In this document: positions 1-14,890 of the stretch, one piece after another
How positions within the stretch are numbered: the first letter of the stretch is position 1
Layout: every line of letters starts with the position of its first letter
NCBI GenBank assembly: GCA_951217055.1
Contig: OX578282.1
Span: 59,775,311-59,839,310 of the forward strand
DNA length: 64,000 bases
Source of the DNA: Gerris lacustris
Taxonomy: Eukaryota; Arthropoda; Insecta; Hemiptera; Gerridae
Reading direction: 5' to 3'
The notes under the pieces: generated by a model
What the model saw: only the letters and a program-made list of their open reading frames with translations
Databases searched by the model: none
What the model was told of the DNA's origin: nothing
Position numbers and translations under genes: made by a program

Positions 1-153
1 TCAGTTTGCAGTATCTCGGCATATATCTGGTTTATTAGGGTTGTGCCTATAGTAAGAATACATAATATTACCCTTAAATTTACCCACATTAGCTTATAAA
101 TCTAACGGAGTACATATATACCCATTTATTTTAGGAGGCAATAGAACAAAATA

Positions 154-179
154 GGGGAGTAACAATCTAAAGAAGTACC
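154..179. repeat. MITE end fragment (GGGGAGTAAC family)
   Basis: A lone terminal inverted repeat beginning GGGGAGTAACAATCTAAAGA and ending AAGTACC. It matches the right ends of the fuller copies at 23100-23406, 26251-26484, 28371-28602 and 53728-53961. No left partner is visible within the preceding 150 bases, so this is a truncated copy or a solo end. The bases from 180 to about 880 are AT-rich and show no gene or other repeat that I can support. Confidence 0.7.
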
Positions 180-880
180 CATTTTTTTTAAAAGACATTA
201 GAACAAAATATAGACATTGATTTTATAACAAAACTGTCATCAAATCCAATATAAGCCTCCTTATCACGACTCAAAATAAAAAAAACAACAGTATTATCAT
301 CGGGTTAAGAGTTTGACCCTGACACAAATTCTTAAAAAAAAGCGAGTCGGGCGGCAACTGTTTGTTCCGCCGTCCAACCTAATACAGTCAGGGCCTATAT
401 TTGCTTAACTGTCAACTAACATATAAAACACGTTTTACATTTTCAATGACACTCGCGAAATTTTTCTTACGACCTTACACTTAAAAAACAAACTAATCGC
501 ACTTTTTTTTTTTTCATGTAATTCAAGGTTTTTTTTTTATTTGAGATATCGTAATGTGAAATTATTGTGTGAGTACTTTTTATCGGCTATTCAGGGTTAT
601 AATTATCAGAAAATGAAAAAAAAAAAATTTAACGATAATACGCACTTTCTTTAAAATAACTAATTGCAAGCCGATAATGTTTGAATTGCTAATTTTTCAC
701 ACAATTAAAACAAAAGTGGATTTTTTAACATTTTTATTTTATATAATGTTATAATCTATTTAAAATAAATATAATTGTCCATTTTATTTTTTTTACGTAT
801 GAGTTACTGCTATTTAAATATGCCAATATTATCAACATGTATTATATAATTATTTTGACCTGCATGAATATATTTAAAAT

Positions 881-1410
881 AATCTGTCCGATGTAATCGT
901 ACTAAACTTTCATACGACTACATAATTACTTATTCTAGTATTTTCCATTTATTAGTTGTTTCGACTTTTCAGGGTAACATTCAATTATTATTGAACATTT
1001 TACTCAAATTAAACATAAAAATAACTCCTCCTCAGCGGAGTATTGATCCCGACCTCTCGCCCTTTTGCGTTAATATTTTTTTTTTCTCGGGAACTAGATT
1101 TTTCCTGGGAAAACAACTTATTTGGTTAGATTCGTATTCAATAGGACTACAATATAGATTTTGTTGATAAAATCGTCAAAACCATTTTCGATAACTAAAT
1201 GTTTTTTCAGAGTTTGGGGGGTGGAAGAAAGGAGGGTTCGCTCGATTTTGTTTAGGGGTATGATTTTGCTGAACTTGTGTGTCAAATTTCATAAAAATCA
1301 ACCCAGTAATTTAGGCTTATACAGACGCCAGACATTTTAAGAAAGCCCTTTTTGGGCTCAGGGGCCTTAAAACGAACAAATTCCATTACAATCGAACTTT
1401 CATATCATTT
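881..1410 (-). repeat. Dispersed repeat family C, decayed copy
   Basis: An inverted, diverged copy of the family best preserved at 47791-48406 and 29790-30392. Shared landmarks in the same order are the 'TTATTAG' lead-in, the 'TATTGAACATTTTAC' block, a 'CTCGGGAACTAGATTTTTCC' block, the 'CAGAGTTTGGGGGG' block, and a 'CAAATTTCATAAAAATC' core near 1285. It lacks a good terminal palindrome. No coding potential is seen. Confidence 0.6.
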
Positions 1411-1568
1411 ATATTATCGAGTTTTGTCCTAACGACGCACCTCGATATGATATGTTATTGCTAAGCTAAGGCAACCACATTTATTCCTATGAAAATAATC
1501 TTTGTTTTGATTTGATGGTTTTCAAATAGATATAATAACTTATCTAAATAGAGACCTAAATTATTTAA

Positions 1569-1787
<219 letters not shown>

Positions 1788-1892
1788 AATTGATCTTATT
1801 TAGTATTACAATACTTTCTCTTTTTCTTATGTTATTTATACGAGAAAATGAAAATAAAGACATAGTGAGCTCGATTTTAAATATAATTGAAG

Positions 1893-1933
1893 CGAGCGTA
1901 GCGAGCTTCCTACATTCAACGAAATATGCTCCG

Positions 1934-1969
<36 letters not shown>

Positions 1970-2570
1970 AGTAACGTTTACGCGTGTGACGATAACTTGA
2001 GTAAAAGTTGACCGATTTTGTTGAAATTTGGTATACATGTTCCTCTTACTAATACTCAGGCTAAGTTCGTTGGACAGCGTGATCCGTCCAAGAGTTCGCG
2101 CGCAACGCTCGCGTAAACGAAAGGTACAAAAATTAAATTGGAATTTCAGGACGGGAAAAGATTCTATCATCATCTACTCGATGAGACGAACATTTTTTTC
2201 AAATAACATTTTCTACTAAAACCAACAGCGACACCGCTATGACTTAATAAAGATCGCTAAAACTATTAAAGCGGACCTAAACGTTTATAATAGAGAAAAC
2301 AACCTTTTTACCGATATCTTACGTTCTAACGAAACGATTTTAATAAAACTTCATATACACCATCTAATGCACAATTGAAACAGGTATGCAAAATTTCAAT
2401 TTGATACATGCAGTAGTTTGTTTGTAGCAAAGAGATACAAATTATAAATATTGAAATAGAGATGTGTGGTTAGTGGAATAGTAAGAATGCGGGGTGGTTC
2501 CCTTACTACTAGCCGCTGCACTACTACCAGACCCATTATCTATCAACTCATCATGATTCACAATAATCTA
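1893..2570 (+). repeat. Dispersed repeat family B, copy 1
   Basis: Starts at an imperfect palindrome GAAGCGAGC/GAGCTTCC. It continues with a (CTGT)n tract at about 1935-1968, then the conserved core CGATTTTGTTGAAATTTGG at about 2013, and 'CGCGCAACGCTCGCGTAAACG' near 2100. The downstream half (to ~2570) is shared with 19075-19750 and 46838-47400, including 'AAAGCGGACCTAAACGTTTA'-type sequence. No intact reading frame is conserved among the copies, so I treat it as a non-autonomous repeat. The class is not known to me. Confidence 0.7.
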
Positions 2571-3424
2571 TTTTTTCAATATTCAATACATATTTATTAC
2601 TATACGCTCGCTTCAATGATAGAGCCACGCGATGCCTAGTTATTAAATGTACGTCTTTGGTTTTTATTTGCGGTTTTCTTTTGCTCTTTTCTTCGCTTTG
2701 AAACTTTTTCCATTCCGTTGTTGCTGTTAATCATAATTTAGTTGCTCATATGTCGTTTTTCTTTCTGTAATTCTACTCATTTACAATTCAGGTCATGAGC
2801 ATACTCCTTAAAACTTTTCAATATTGCATAGATACTACACAGTGCAAATACCTAATTATGAAATTAAATACAATTTTTATCCTTCCACCATTCATTTTAC
2901 AAAATACAAAACAACCGTAAACTATCCACCGCGAGTTTATTATTTACATATTTGACTTCAATATAAATTTCTTATTCATTGAACAACATTTATAATGACT
3001 TTGAGCGATTACATGTAAAAATGAAGAATAAAAAAGTAACTAAATTACTCAACTAAGTCATTTGCATCTATAAATTATAGTTAAGTTCCTGAGTTTAATT
3101 TGTTAGAGTTAGCCATCAACATCTTTTATTTTAATTATTTATTACCTGTTGGGTCTACATCATTTACATTTTCAACCACTTATTCTTATTGTATAGAAAT
3201 TATATTGTTATAATTATATCCTATTATTTAATTTTATCTAATTTGTTAAAATAATAATATGTTTGCTACTAGTAGTCTTTATTATAATTAATTAATTATG
3301 TCATTAGGAATAATACTGAAATGTAATAATCGCGCTAATATGTAATATTAATTAAATGTAATTGTTGGTGCAACTCTTGCCTAAATGTTTGGATTGAGAT
3401 ACAAAATTTTATCATTTTAAATTT
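2571..3424. other. AT-rich stretch, no recognised feature
   Basis: Low-GC sequence with short homopolymers and AT words. I see no supported gene, RNA or clear repeat. Confidence 0.5.
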
Positions 3425-4205
3425 TTTTAGTAACCCTTAATAAGCATAAAGACAAAGAGATGTTTAGTCTAATGTACTGTGAGAAAGGAATATCACGCTT
3501 CTGTTTTTTATATGGGGAGTAACAGTCTAAAGAAGAACATTCGGTACATCTTCTTTATATTGTTACTCCCCTCTGTTATTTTTAAAAGAGGAGTAACAGT
3601 CTAAAGAAGAACAGTCGGTACATCTTCTTTATATTGTTACTCCCCTCGGTTATTTTTATAGGGGGAGTAACAGTCTAAAGAAGAACAGTCGGTACATCTT
3701 CTTTATATTGTTACTCCCCTCGGTTATTTTTATAAGGGGAGTAACAAACTAAAGAAGAACAGTCAGTACATCTTCTTTATATTGTTACTCCCCTCTGTTA
3801 TTTTTATAAGGGGAGTAACATTATAAAGAAGAACATTCGATCTTCTTTATAATGTTACTCCCCTCTGTTATTTTTATAAGGGGAGTAACAGTCTAAAGAA
3901 GAACATTCGGAACATCTTGTTTATACTGTTACTCCCCTTATAAAAATATCAGAGGGGAGTAACAGTCTAAAGAAGAACATTCGGTACATCTTCTTTATAT
4001 TGTTATTCCCCTCTGTTATTTTTATAAGGGGAGTAACAGTCTAAAGAAGAACACTCGGTACATCTTCTTTATATTGTTACTCCCCTCGGTTATTTTTATA
4101 AGAGGTGTAACAGTCTAAAGAAGAACATTCGGTACATCTTCTTTATAATTTACTCCCCTCAGATTTTTTTTTATAAGAAGAGTAACAATCTAAATAAGAA
4201 GTGCC
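3425..4205. mobile_element. MITE whose internal hairpin is amplified into a 74-bp array
   Basis: Bases 3425-3513 match the interior of the 232-234 bp MITE copies at 28371-28602 and 53728-53961 (the 'GACAAAG...TTTAGTCTAATGTACT...GGAATATCAC' block). From 3514 on, a unit starting GGGGAGTAACAGTCTAAAGA and ending in TTGTTACTCCCC plus an AT spacer repeats about 9.5 times. Starts are near 3514, 3588, 3662, 3736, 3810, 3880, 3954, 4028, 4102 and 4177, so the period is 74 bp with one 70-bp unit. Each unit is itself an inverted repeat able to form a ~22-bp stem. The array ends in the normal MITE right terminus ...GAAGTGCC at 4205. Normal copies have one such hairpin. Confidence 0.85.
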
Positions 4206-4684
4206 AAAAAACAATAACACATTATGTATATTAGTTAACACGTATCAGTTATATAAATGGTTAGACATTGCATTATTTTATCATATTTTTAGTACTATAG
4301 ACTAACCGCAGTTTTTGGAAAGTTGCCGGAAGGGATTTTGAAGGCATTAAGGAAAGTTAAAGAGCTGTTTTTCTTCCACTGTCAAGGCTAATGAGAATCG
4401 GCTCTAGGAGATAGTGAAAGTTTGGTCGTATTGTCAACACAACCATATATTATCAGGAACAAAACTTAACTATATTATTTTATCTACACAACGACAAGAG
4501 TTGAGAAAAAACAGCTACTAAATACGTAGGAAATAAAAGGGTTATCTTTAAAACCATCTTTGTAAATAGTAAAACATTTCATTCATTTAATCATCTTTAA
4601 ATCAACAATTCTTCAGTTATGATACTCAACCTAACTTAAATCAAAATAAGCTAAAATAATTAAAGATGATATATTTTTACTTCC

Positions 4685-5248
4685 GAGATTATCGAAGGGA
4701 AAGGAAGCTATGTGATCGTTCTGAAGAAAGAAAATATTTTAAGCCTCCGATTTTAAAAATTTCAAGACAGGACTCCGTTCAGACATTAGGGAAATTTTTT
4801 GGTTCCGTGTCTGTCTGTCTGTCGTTCAATTTTTGTGAACCAACATATCTTAAAACTGCACGTCCGATTTTAATTAAATTTGTATGGTAGGTCATAATTA
4901 GCCCGTTGTTGGTCCCATATAAGTTTCAACCTTCTGTGCCCAGTTGTTTCTCTTCCACATGTGCACAAACATACATTTATTTACACCTATATCTTCAAAA
5001 GTACTTATCTGATATTTATGATATTTGGATGGTTTATCAAAAGAATCAGCATGTAGCTTTAGATTAATTTCAACCATCTGCGCACTTTAATTCATAAATT
5101 TTGCTAAATTGATACTTTAATTCATGTAAAAAAATCAAAACAATTTTGACAGATAAACAGGGGAAAAATTGAATAAATTTGACAATAAAAAGTTGTAAAA
5201 TCATTAAAGTATACGAAATAGGACGCGAGGAAACTATGTGCCACACTA
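4685..5248 (+). repeat. Dispersed repeat family A, copy 1
   Basis: Begins at GGAAGCTATGTGATCG and continues 'TTCAAGACAGGACTCCG', a CTGTCTGTCTGTC tract near 4810, 'CGAACC'-like sequence, the core CCGATTTTAATTAAATTTG near 4865, 'GGTCATAATTAGCCC', and an end at CTATGTGCCACACTA. The same order is seen in 10776-11313 (+) and, reversed, in 10415-10652, 19960-20395 and 57640-58045. No conserved long frame is present. Confidence 0.75.
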
Positions 5249-6274
<1,026 letters not shown>

Positions 6275-6639
6275 TTTCATGTGGTCCAACATTGTCATAT
6301 TTTAGCTGATTCACTTGTAAACATTTTATAAGAATTATAAGTATATTTGCTGAAGATAATCCTCACAAATCCATTCTTTCGATACTTCCGAATTTTGTCA
6401 AAAGTTCAACTAAATCGCTTTCTCCAGTCTATGGGTTCTTTAAGTGTTGCGGTATGATTACATAGGTACTTTTTGAATTAAGTTTTTATTAATGTTTTCT
6501 TTTTGTTTAGCTTTGTTTAAAAAAAAAAGACAGGCTCACTAACCTACTTTATCCACACTTCCCAATGATGTAATGTTTTTAACCCGTTCACTTTCACTAG
6601 AGTCTGTGATTTAATTAAAAGCTCTGCTTTTTTTAATAA

Positions 6640-7120
6640 GAATTATAATTTTATGTTATATACTCTTTAATAATTAATTATTATTATTTTGTGTTATACA
6701 CTCTGTAATATTTAAATATTATTATTTTGTGTTGTACACTATTTAATATTTAATTATTACTATTTTATATTGTACACTCTTTAATATTTAATTATTATTA
6801 TTTTATGTTGTACACTCTTTAATATTTAATTATTACTATTTTGTGTTATACACTCTTTAATATTTAATTATTATTATTTTACGTTACACACTCTTTAATA
6901 TTTAATTATTATTATTTTAGGTTTTATGTTATACACTCTTTAATATTTAATTATTGCTACTTTATGTTATACACTTTTCAATATTTAATTATTATTATTT
7001 TATGTTGTACACTCTTTAATATTTAATTATTATTATTTTATGTTATTCACTCTTTAATATTTAATTATTATTATTTTATGTTATTCACTCTTTAATATAT
7101 AATTATAATTATTTTATGTC
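6640..7120. repeat. Tandem array, ~36-38 bp unit
   Basis: About 12 imperfect copies of a unit containing 'TACACTCTTTAATATTTAAT' followed by 'TATTATTATTTTATGT'. Units vary by single bases and small indels. No gene is present. Confidence 0.9.
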
Positions 7121-9340
7121 ACCAACAAATATATTTTTTATTTGTATTTGTTTATTTGGATTGCCTAACGACCGAGGCAAAAACATTCTTGAAACCATCC
7201 TGTGGCATTTTCCTGCAGCCTATTGCTCAGGATAAATTAGTTTAAAATATTACTTTATTTTTGCTATTTCTTTTACGCCCCCGATCAACAAATTATAAGC
7301 TAATTACAGGACCGGAATGATCATCTACTTTCTACCTTACACATCTGCTTAATATGATCATTGATCAAAGATCATTAGTGTGAAACATGTCTCATTTCTC
7401 CGGGATTCGAAATCACCATATCTGCTTTTAGACCTAAATTTGAGATGTGTTGTGAAGACGCTGATAACCACTTACATAAACAATTTATTTTGTGATATAA
7501 TTAACGAAAATCTAAATTAAAGTTGTTTACTTATTTATATAACTAATTAATACAAATTTAAACTACAATAATAATAAAATAAATAAATTGTAGTCAATGA
7601 CTCCATAATTGATTACATATTAAAAAGCTAATTTCTACTATTAGTAAGTAATTTATAAACTTTATGCATTCTTATTTGTAGTATGAATTAGACTTGGGTC
7701 ATTAAATTTTTAATTATAAAAGAGTATAGAGTCTTTTAAATAAGGGATAAATTGAAGTCAAACAATTTCTTAACAAAGAGGATTATGCCCTTAAACTGCC
7801 CTTTATCATATTCAAATAAAATTTTATTTATGTAAATATCAAACTATAGCCCTTTAAAAATAATAATAGTAATAAATAATAAATCAAATTGAAATGATTT
7901 TTATGTACTTACGGTTGTTGTTAATTTATCTGGTTCTGATGACAACAAAACAGCAATAACTGCTTACAATAATTTCCAAGTATAAATCCACACACCAACA
8001 AATATATTGTTTATTTGTATTTTTTTCTTCTTCCTTTTTCGTCTTCTTTGTTTATTTCGTTTAAGTCCGTATCAAATCCATTCTAAGTTGATAACATCAA
8101 CGCACAAAAACACTTTGTATGTAGTCATTGTTTCTTTTTCAAAAATATTAAAATTCAAATAAATGTTTTCGCACACACTGTAATATGACGGATATAAAAA
8201 ATAATAATATTTATACTCTTTAAAAATCAGTATAAAAAAAAGTATGTGTTTTATTTTTTTTTTTTTTGTTTACTTTATAGATATATACGAACTGTATCTA
8301 TTCAATTTCAGTTCTATAACCGATCGAAAAATACGATATATTCTCATATATCCGGCGAAAAAATCCATAAAAGGGAGTATATCGTCCACTCTAATAATAT
8401 ATCTTGATAAATTGGAAAAAAATAAAAATAATAAACAATGGGTACTGTGAAAATAATTTAAATATAATAATAAAAACAGTAATATATAATAATTTATTAC
8501 TTTAAAAGTTCCTGTTGTTAAAATAAAATTAAAAGAAAAAAAAAATTGTTTACAATTTGTGGAATGTAAATAACGAAAAGATTGTTTACATTACTTTTTA
8601 TTTAATGTTTATTTATTATTATGAACAAAATAAAAATGTTTGTTTTATATAATGAAAAAATAATAAAAATAGAAATGAAATTGTGTTAAGTACGATCTTT
8701 TTTAAAAAATGGCGGGAATGTTTTATTTACGTGGGTAATAAAAACCGCGCAAAAATAAAAAATACGTAAAAATAGAACACGAGACGTAACACACTGAACT
8801 GAACGACGAAGCGTCGTAGACTGAGTAACAAACTCTCGCTTTCAACCAGACCTTCCTCCCCCTCTTTACAATACGACCCAAGTGTAAGAATAGTAAGGTT
8901 TTTGTGCTGATGTTTTGCGGGCTCGGTATGGTGGGGATAGAGTTATAATGCACGTCCCCGTTCAGAAAGGTGGGATAGTTTCTTTCACTGTTTTACTCAC
9001 AATAGGTTCTAAAAAGAGAGAGAAGATGCTATAAAACTCATTGTTTTTATGTTTAGAGGTTAACTTTATCTTGAAGGTAGATTCCTTTAAAAGAAGTTTA
9101 GACGAGAAAGATAAATTCTGTACCTTAAACATTAATAAACTAAATGTAAATATAAAATTGTTGATTGACGGTTTTAATCTCGATTAAATTTAATTATTAT
9201 TAACTTAACAGTGGCAAATTTTGATATTTCAAAAAACAAACGAATAACTCCATGATGCCTGAAATAACAGTTAGAAATAAAAGCACATTTCGACTCCTTT
9301 GTTAAATGAGATTAAACTCGGGTGTTAACGCCCACTAATC
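7121..9340. other. Unannotated AT-rich region with a GC-elevated patch at 8700-8960
   Basis: No gene can be supported. The patch at about 8700-8960 is clearly less AT-rich than its surroundings and has an open frame on the minus strand (8953-8723, 76 codons). The predicted peptide has no motif I recognise, and no splice-site pair gives a convincing exon. It could be a regulatory or untranslated segment of a host gene. Confidence 0.35.
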
Positions 9341-9359
9341 TTTTAAACCATTTAAAAAA

Positions 9360-10250
9360 AAACAAGAAATTGTGCACAATACTGTTAAAATGAAATAAAT
9401 TGTACATAATTCTGTTAAAATAACATAACTAAATTAAATTAAATAGTGCAAAAAATGTTAAAATAACATAACTAAATTAAATTAAATAGTGCAAAAAATG
9501 TTAAAATAACATAACAAAATTAAATTAAATAGTACATAATTAATATAAAAATGCAATTTTTCAAAACTGGTCTTATTTTTATCGTTTTTTCTTTCTTTTT
9601 TTTTTTTTTTTTTTTTCTTTTTTTGGTTTCTGTATTCTTTACCTTAGTTGAGTCAATGTGCAAAATTTGGAGAAGATTGAATGACGATAAGTGGTTCAAA
9701 ATTGGGGTAATAGGTGTGAGATGAAACTTAAAAAGCAAATAAATTTGACGCCATTTTATTTTATTTTTTTTATTTTTTTGGTTTCTGTATTCTTCACCTT
9801 AGTTGTATCTATGTGCAAAATTTGGGGAAGATTGAATCACGGGAAGTGGTTCAAAATTGGGGAAACGGAAATGTGCGATGAAACTTACAAAGCAAAGTAA
9901 TATAAGACCAGTAATAATAAAAACACTGTTAAAATGACATATCTTAATTAAATCAAATAAAATAATTTATAATACTTGTTAAAATAACATAACTAAATTA
10001 TATTAAATAGTACAAAACACTGTTAAAATAACATAAGTAAATTAAATTATATAATATATAATACTTTAAATAGTACATAAAGCTATAGTACTTTTAAAAT
10101 GACATAATTAAATTAAATTAAATAGAACATAACACCGATAAAATAACATAACTAAATTAAATTAATTAGAACATAAAACCTATCAAATAACACAACTAAA
10201 TTCAATTAAATAGTGCATAATACTGTTAAAATAACATAACTAAATAAGTA
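9360..10250. repeat. AT-rich tandem repeats, ~43-45 bp unit, interrupted
   Basis: Units of 'GTTAAAATAACATAACTAAA' plus 'TTAAATTAAATAGT' recur at 9370-9540 and again at 9930-10240. A different duplicated segment at 9625-9905 lies between the two blocks, so the array appears to have been split by an insertion. Confidence 0.85.
9625..9905. repeat. Two-copy direct repeat (~130 bp) inside the AT array
   Basis: The segment running from 'GTTTCTGTATTCTTTACC' to about 9755 is repeated from about 9780 to 9905 with roughly 85-90% identity by eye. Shared blocks include 'ATGTGCAAAATTTGG', 'AGTGGTTCAAAATTGGGG' and 'GATGAAACTTA'. Short frames on both strands are not conserved between the copies. Confidence 0.75.
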
Positions 10251-10414
10251 CTAGATATATTTCCTGCATAATTATAAAAACGCATACTTAATAGTATTAT
10301 GAACTAAAATAGACAATTAAAACAAAAATCAAACCTATCATCCACAGCGTGTTAAGAGAAGCAAAAATATCGATTTTTTTTTTTTTTTAAATAGTCCGAA
10401 AAGTGTTGTTTTGA

Positions 10415-10652
10415 TTATGGGCTAATTATGACCTACCATCCAAATTTCATTAAAATCGGACGAGCAGTTTTTAAGATATGGTGGATCGCCAAAATTAAGC
10501 AACTGACAGACAGACACGGAAACAAAATGTTCCTTGATGTCTGGAACGGATTTCTGTCTTGGAATTTTTAAAATAGAAGACAAACATTTTTCGTTCTTCA
10601 AAACGATCACATAGCTTCCGTTACCTTGGGTAAGCTCAGAAGCAAAAATGAA
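10415..10652 (-). repeat. Dispersed repeat family A, copy 2 (partial, inverted)
   Basis: Reverse-oriented: 'GGGCTAATTATGACCTACC', core CAAATTTCATTAAAATCGG, a GACAGACAGACACGG tract near 10505, and an end in 'CACATAGCTTCCGTTACC'. It lies head-to-head with the + copy at 10776-11313. Confidence 0.75.
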
Positions 10653-10775
10653 AATAATTAAAAAACAAAACTGGCCTTATTTGTTTTTCCTGTCTATATG
10701 TATGTCGGGGCTCTGCGCAGGTGCAGGTCCAACGTCATAGGTGCAAAACTGGCCAAATGAAATCCTTAAATTTAT

Positions 10776-11313
10776 CGAACGAACATTTTGTTATCTCTCC
10801 GATTTCAAGAATTTCAAATCAGATATCGGCTTCAGGCAACAAAAAACATTTTTGGTCCCAACTCAGGGTTCAATTTTTGCGAACCAGCATATCTTATAAA
10901 CTAATAGTTAAATTTTAATAAAATTTGGATGATTGGTCATATATAGCCCATCGTTGGTCCCATATAAGTTTCCTTCTGCACTCATTTGTTTCTTTTCCAC
11001 GTGCGCTCAAACATAAATTTGTTCAAACCCATACCTTCAACAGTACTCATCTAATTTTTATGAAATTTGGATGGTTTGTCGAAAGTAGCCTGCAAATAGC
11101 CCAAGATTAATTTCTACCGTCTGCGCTATCTTTAAACTTTTGCTAAATTGATACTTTAATTCGTGTAAAAACATCTAAACAATTATGACTGATTTAAAAA
11201 GGGGAGGGGGGTAAATTAATAAATTATACAAAAATTGATTTTATCAATAAAAAGCATAATATCAATAATGTTCGTGATAGGATACGAGGAAGCTATGTGC
11301 CACACTAATTCCA
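10776..11313 (+). repeat. Dispersed repeat family A, copy 3
   Basis: Contains 'CGAACGAACATTTTG', 'TTTTGCGAACCAGCATATCT', 'AAAATTTGGATGATTGGTC', 'CATCTAATTTTTATGAAATT' and the terminal 'GCTATGTGCCACACTA'. It is colinear with 4685-5248 but lacks a long CTGT tract. Confidence 0.75.
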
Positions 11314-11699
11314 ATAATAACAATAATAAGCCAACTATTTTTCCAATAATAATTTGTTCTTTCTAAATATTTATTAATAATAGCTTATAATGCTTTAATT
11401 TAATATATATAAGGGCAAATATATTGAAAAACTATGTATATAATTTATTATTACTTATTTCATTGCATTATTTTTAAATTTATTTGTTAGTTTAATAATG
11501 TACATTTGATGAAGGTAAATATAATATTGTTTGTATATTTACAGGATAACTTATTTGCTCATCCATCCTTGTAGGGTAGACGGCTGGATTGCACGAAATA
11601 ATAGAGGAGAGAGAGAGATGAGGATTTGTATTAGTGTATGTGTATTAGTTAGTAAGTGAGTGTTGTTGTTTTGTAGAGTCCTTGGATGAATTCAAGGAC

Positions 11700-12480
<781 letters not shown>

Positions 12481-12984
12481 AAAATAATTATGTATATGAA
12501 ATAAGATTTCTTTAGTATTTCTCTTGTACTTAAATTTTTAAATTGAATTGATGGTATTTACATTTATATAAAATCCAAATATTTACTGATCGAATGACTC
12601 ATCATAATTTCTCTGGAACCACGCACTTTATCACCATGAAATTTTGAAGGTTGGATCTCGTTTAATCCTTGATGACCTCTAAAAAATATTTTTACAATCC
12701 ACTATCTCAATTCAAGATGATGGTCATTTTTTGTACAATTTGAGTAATTTGTGTAATGATGAAGATTAATTTAATATTTATCCTGTCCTCAATAATATAA
12801 TAATAGCAATTTATTGAAAAAAATACATTTTGATTTTCTACAAAGGACAATTTGAAAGTTGGTTCTCCTATGCACCTAGGTGAACTATAAGAAATATTCT
12901 TTACAATCCGCCATCCTGAATCAAGATTTTTATGTGCAATTGACTTTTTTATGATAAATTGTTACCTACGAATCACGAAAACTA

Positions 12985-13063
12985 ATTAATGGAAAACACT
13001 GGGCTATATGACAACTGGTAGGTATATGAGAAAATTTGTCGGCGTTGTTTTGGACCGATTTTT
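12985..13063 (+). repeat. Dispersed repeat family C, right-end fragment
   Basis: Matches the last ~80 bp of family C copies: 'TAATGGAAAACACTGGGC', 'TATATGAGAAAATTTGTC' and 'GGACCGATTTTTT'. The rest of the element is missing. Confidence 0.75.
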
Positions 13064-14890
13064 TATAAAGTGAAGTGGAAGAAATTAGTCTCTTTGGAAA
13101 ACGTACATAGGACATCTAAGAAGCAGGTGAGCCAAGTCATCAGCCTCGTGTAGATTACAGATAGCACAAATTAATACTACTATATTTACTTACACATTAT
13201 TCCATTAATTGAAAATTTCACTGAGAAATATTCAAAGGTGCGAATGTGGCATAGTATTTTTTGAATGTTATATGACAGTCCATCTAAATAGTCTGGTTGT
13301 GTTTTTAGCGCATTGAAGAATTTGTTGTACGAGAAATTTTTTAATCTGTTAAAGTCTTCCACTTCCAACCATAGTTTAACGTCATATTTAGTTAATTCAA
13401 ATGGCTTTTACAAATACTTTATTTAGTTAATCAAAATGCTTTTGTTGGTGAGTCACTAAACAGTATAACTTGACTATTTTCTGTTAGTAAGGGTTGAAAT
13501 TTGAGTGTCTGTTGAAAACAGACTCATAAAAGAAGGGGAACCCCAATTCAACCCTTGAGGTTAAGACGTAAATATATTTGGATTATTATGGTTTCTCCTT
13601 ATGTAGAGTTGCCAGATTTCCGAAAATCAAAACTCGGATTCTAAGTCAAGGAGTATCCCCTCCCCCTTCCCACTTTTCTAACTTCCCCCCACTCCCAAAA
13701 AATATATAAACTATTTAAAATAAATAAATAACAAAAACAAAATATCTCCGCCTCCAAGTATCAACTGTGTTGTAACATATTCCTTACAAAAATGTAAAAT
13801 GTTACTATTGTGTTGAGGAACTGCATCGTATATTGTTTTTATACGATTCAGTGTTGTTATTTTATTACTCTTATTATTGAAAATGCGGTGGAAAGAGCGA
13901 ACAGTAAAGTACAGTAATGCCAATTTTTGAGGAAAAAATAATGAAAAGAAAGTGCCAGTTGATTTATAAATAACCTCTTTTCTATGAACATAATATTAAA
14001 AATTTAAATATTTTTGTTTTAAATATACCTATACTTTTTTACCTATAATTCCTATACCTAAAACTACACATCCATCAATTATTTAAAACGTATAAATCAT
14101 CAGATTTTCAGGTTTTTACTTATTAAGGGTTAGGAATGGACTTTAGTTTTACCATAAGTTTTAAAAACCTATGTTACGACTACGACTAAAGTCCATTCAT
14201 TAAACCTTATTATGGAGTACTGGAAATATTTTTTTTTACTTTTGCTCACCCATGATAGGAAAAGTTATGTTTTCCCCTTCAACGACATTGACATTTCCAA
14301 TGTTAAATCACCCAAAACTTTCTTTTCGAGATTTCAACTGAATTATCAGTTTTGGGTGTTTTTAAGACCTCCTGAGTTGTTTTCAGCATGACGTTTATAT
14401 GTGTGTTATCATCGAAGCGCCCAGGGTATTTAACCTAGATAGTTGAAACAGAAAGATTTGGCAGAAAAATCAGTCCTTTCTTCTAGTTTTGCCGCCCGGA
14501 AAATCACATTAACATTTACCGCCATCTTAAACCCAGTTTGCTGTCATCAAACATTTTAAAAAATCGACATGTGGTTCGATCGAGTTGAAATTTGGCACAA
14601 ATGTATCTCTCTGTATGACAAACAAATCTACCAAATTTAATTTTGATATTGGCCGCCATTTTGAAGTTATCAATTTTAGAATTTTGAAACTTTAACGGTT
14701 AATAATACCGAAAGTATAATACAATTTTGACATATAGTATATCGGTGGAACCGGTAAAAAAATAAAGAACGACTATAAAAAAAACTGATGAAATTCCATT
14801 AATTTGTTTTAAAAGTTATATTATTAATTAGTGCGATACTTATATGTCAAACGTCAAAGTTTGTTTACATCTGTCAAAATACCACCAAAA
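13064..14890. other. AT-rich stretch, no supported gene
   Basis: Minus-strand frames at 13186-13368 and 13711-13923 have no recognisable motif. Bases 14560-14610 contain a divergent version of the 'GAAATTTGGCACAAATGT' core found in families A-C, so part of this may be an old repeat. Nothing firmer can be said. Confidence 0.4.

Noticed and set aside
3514..4205. CRISPR array (regular 74-bp repeats with palindromes)
   Set aside because: There are no unique spacers, the palindromic units are a MITE hairpin, and the genome context is eukaryotic. The same applies to 53166-53480.
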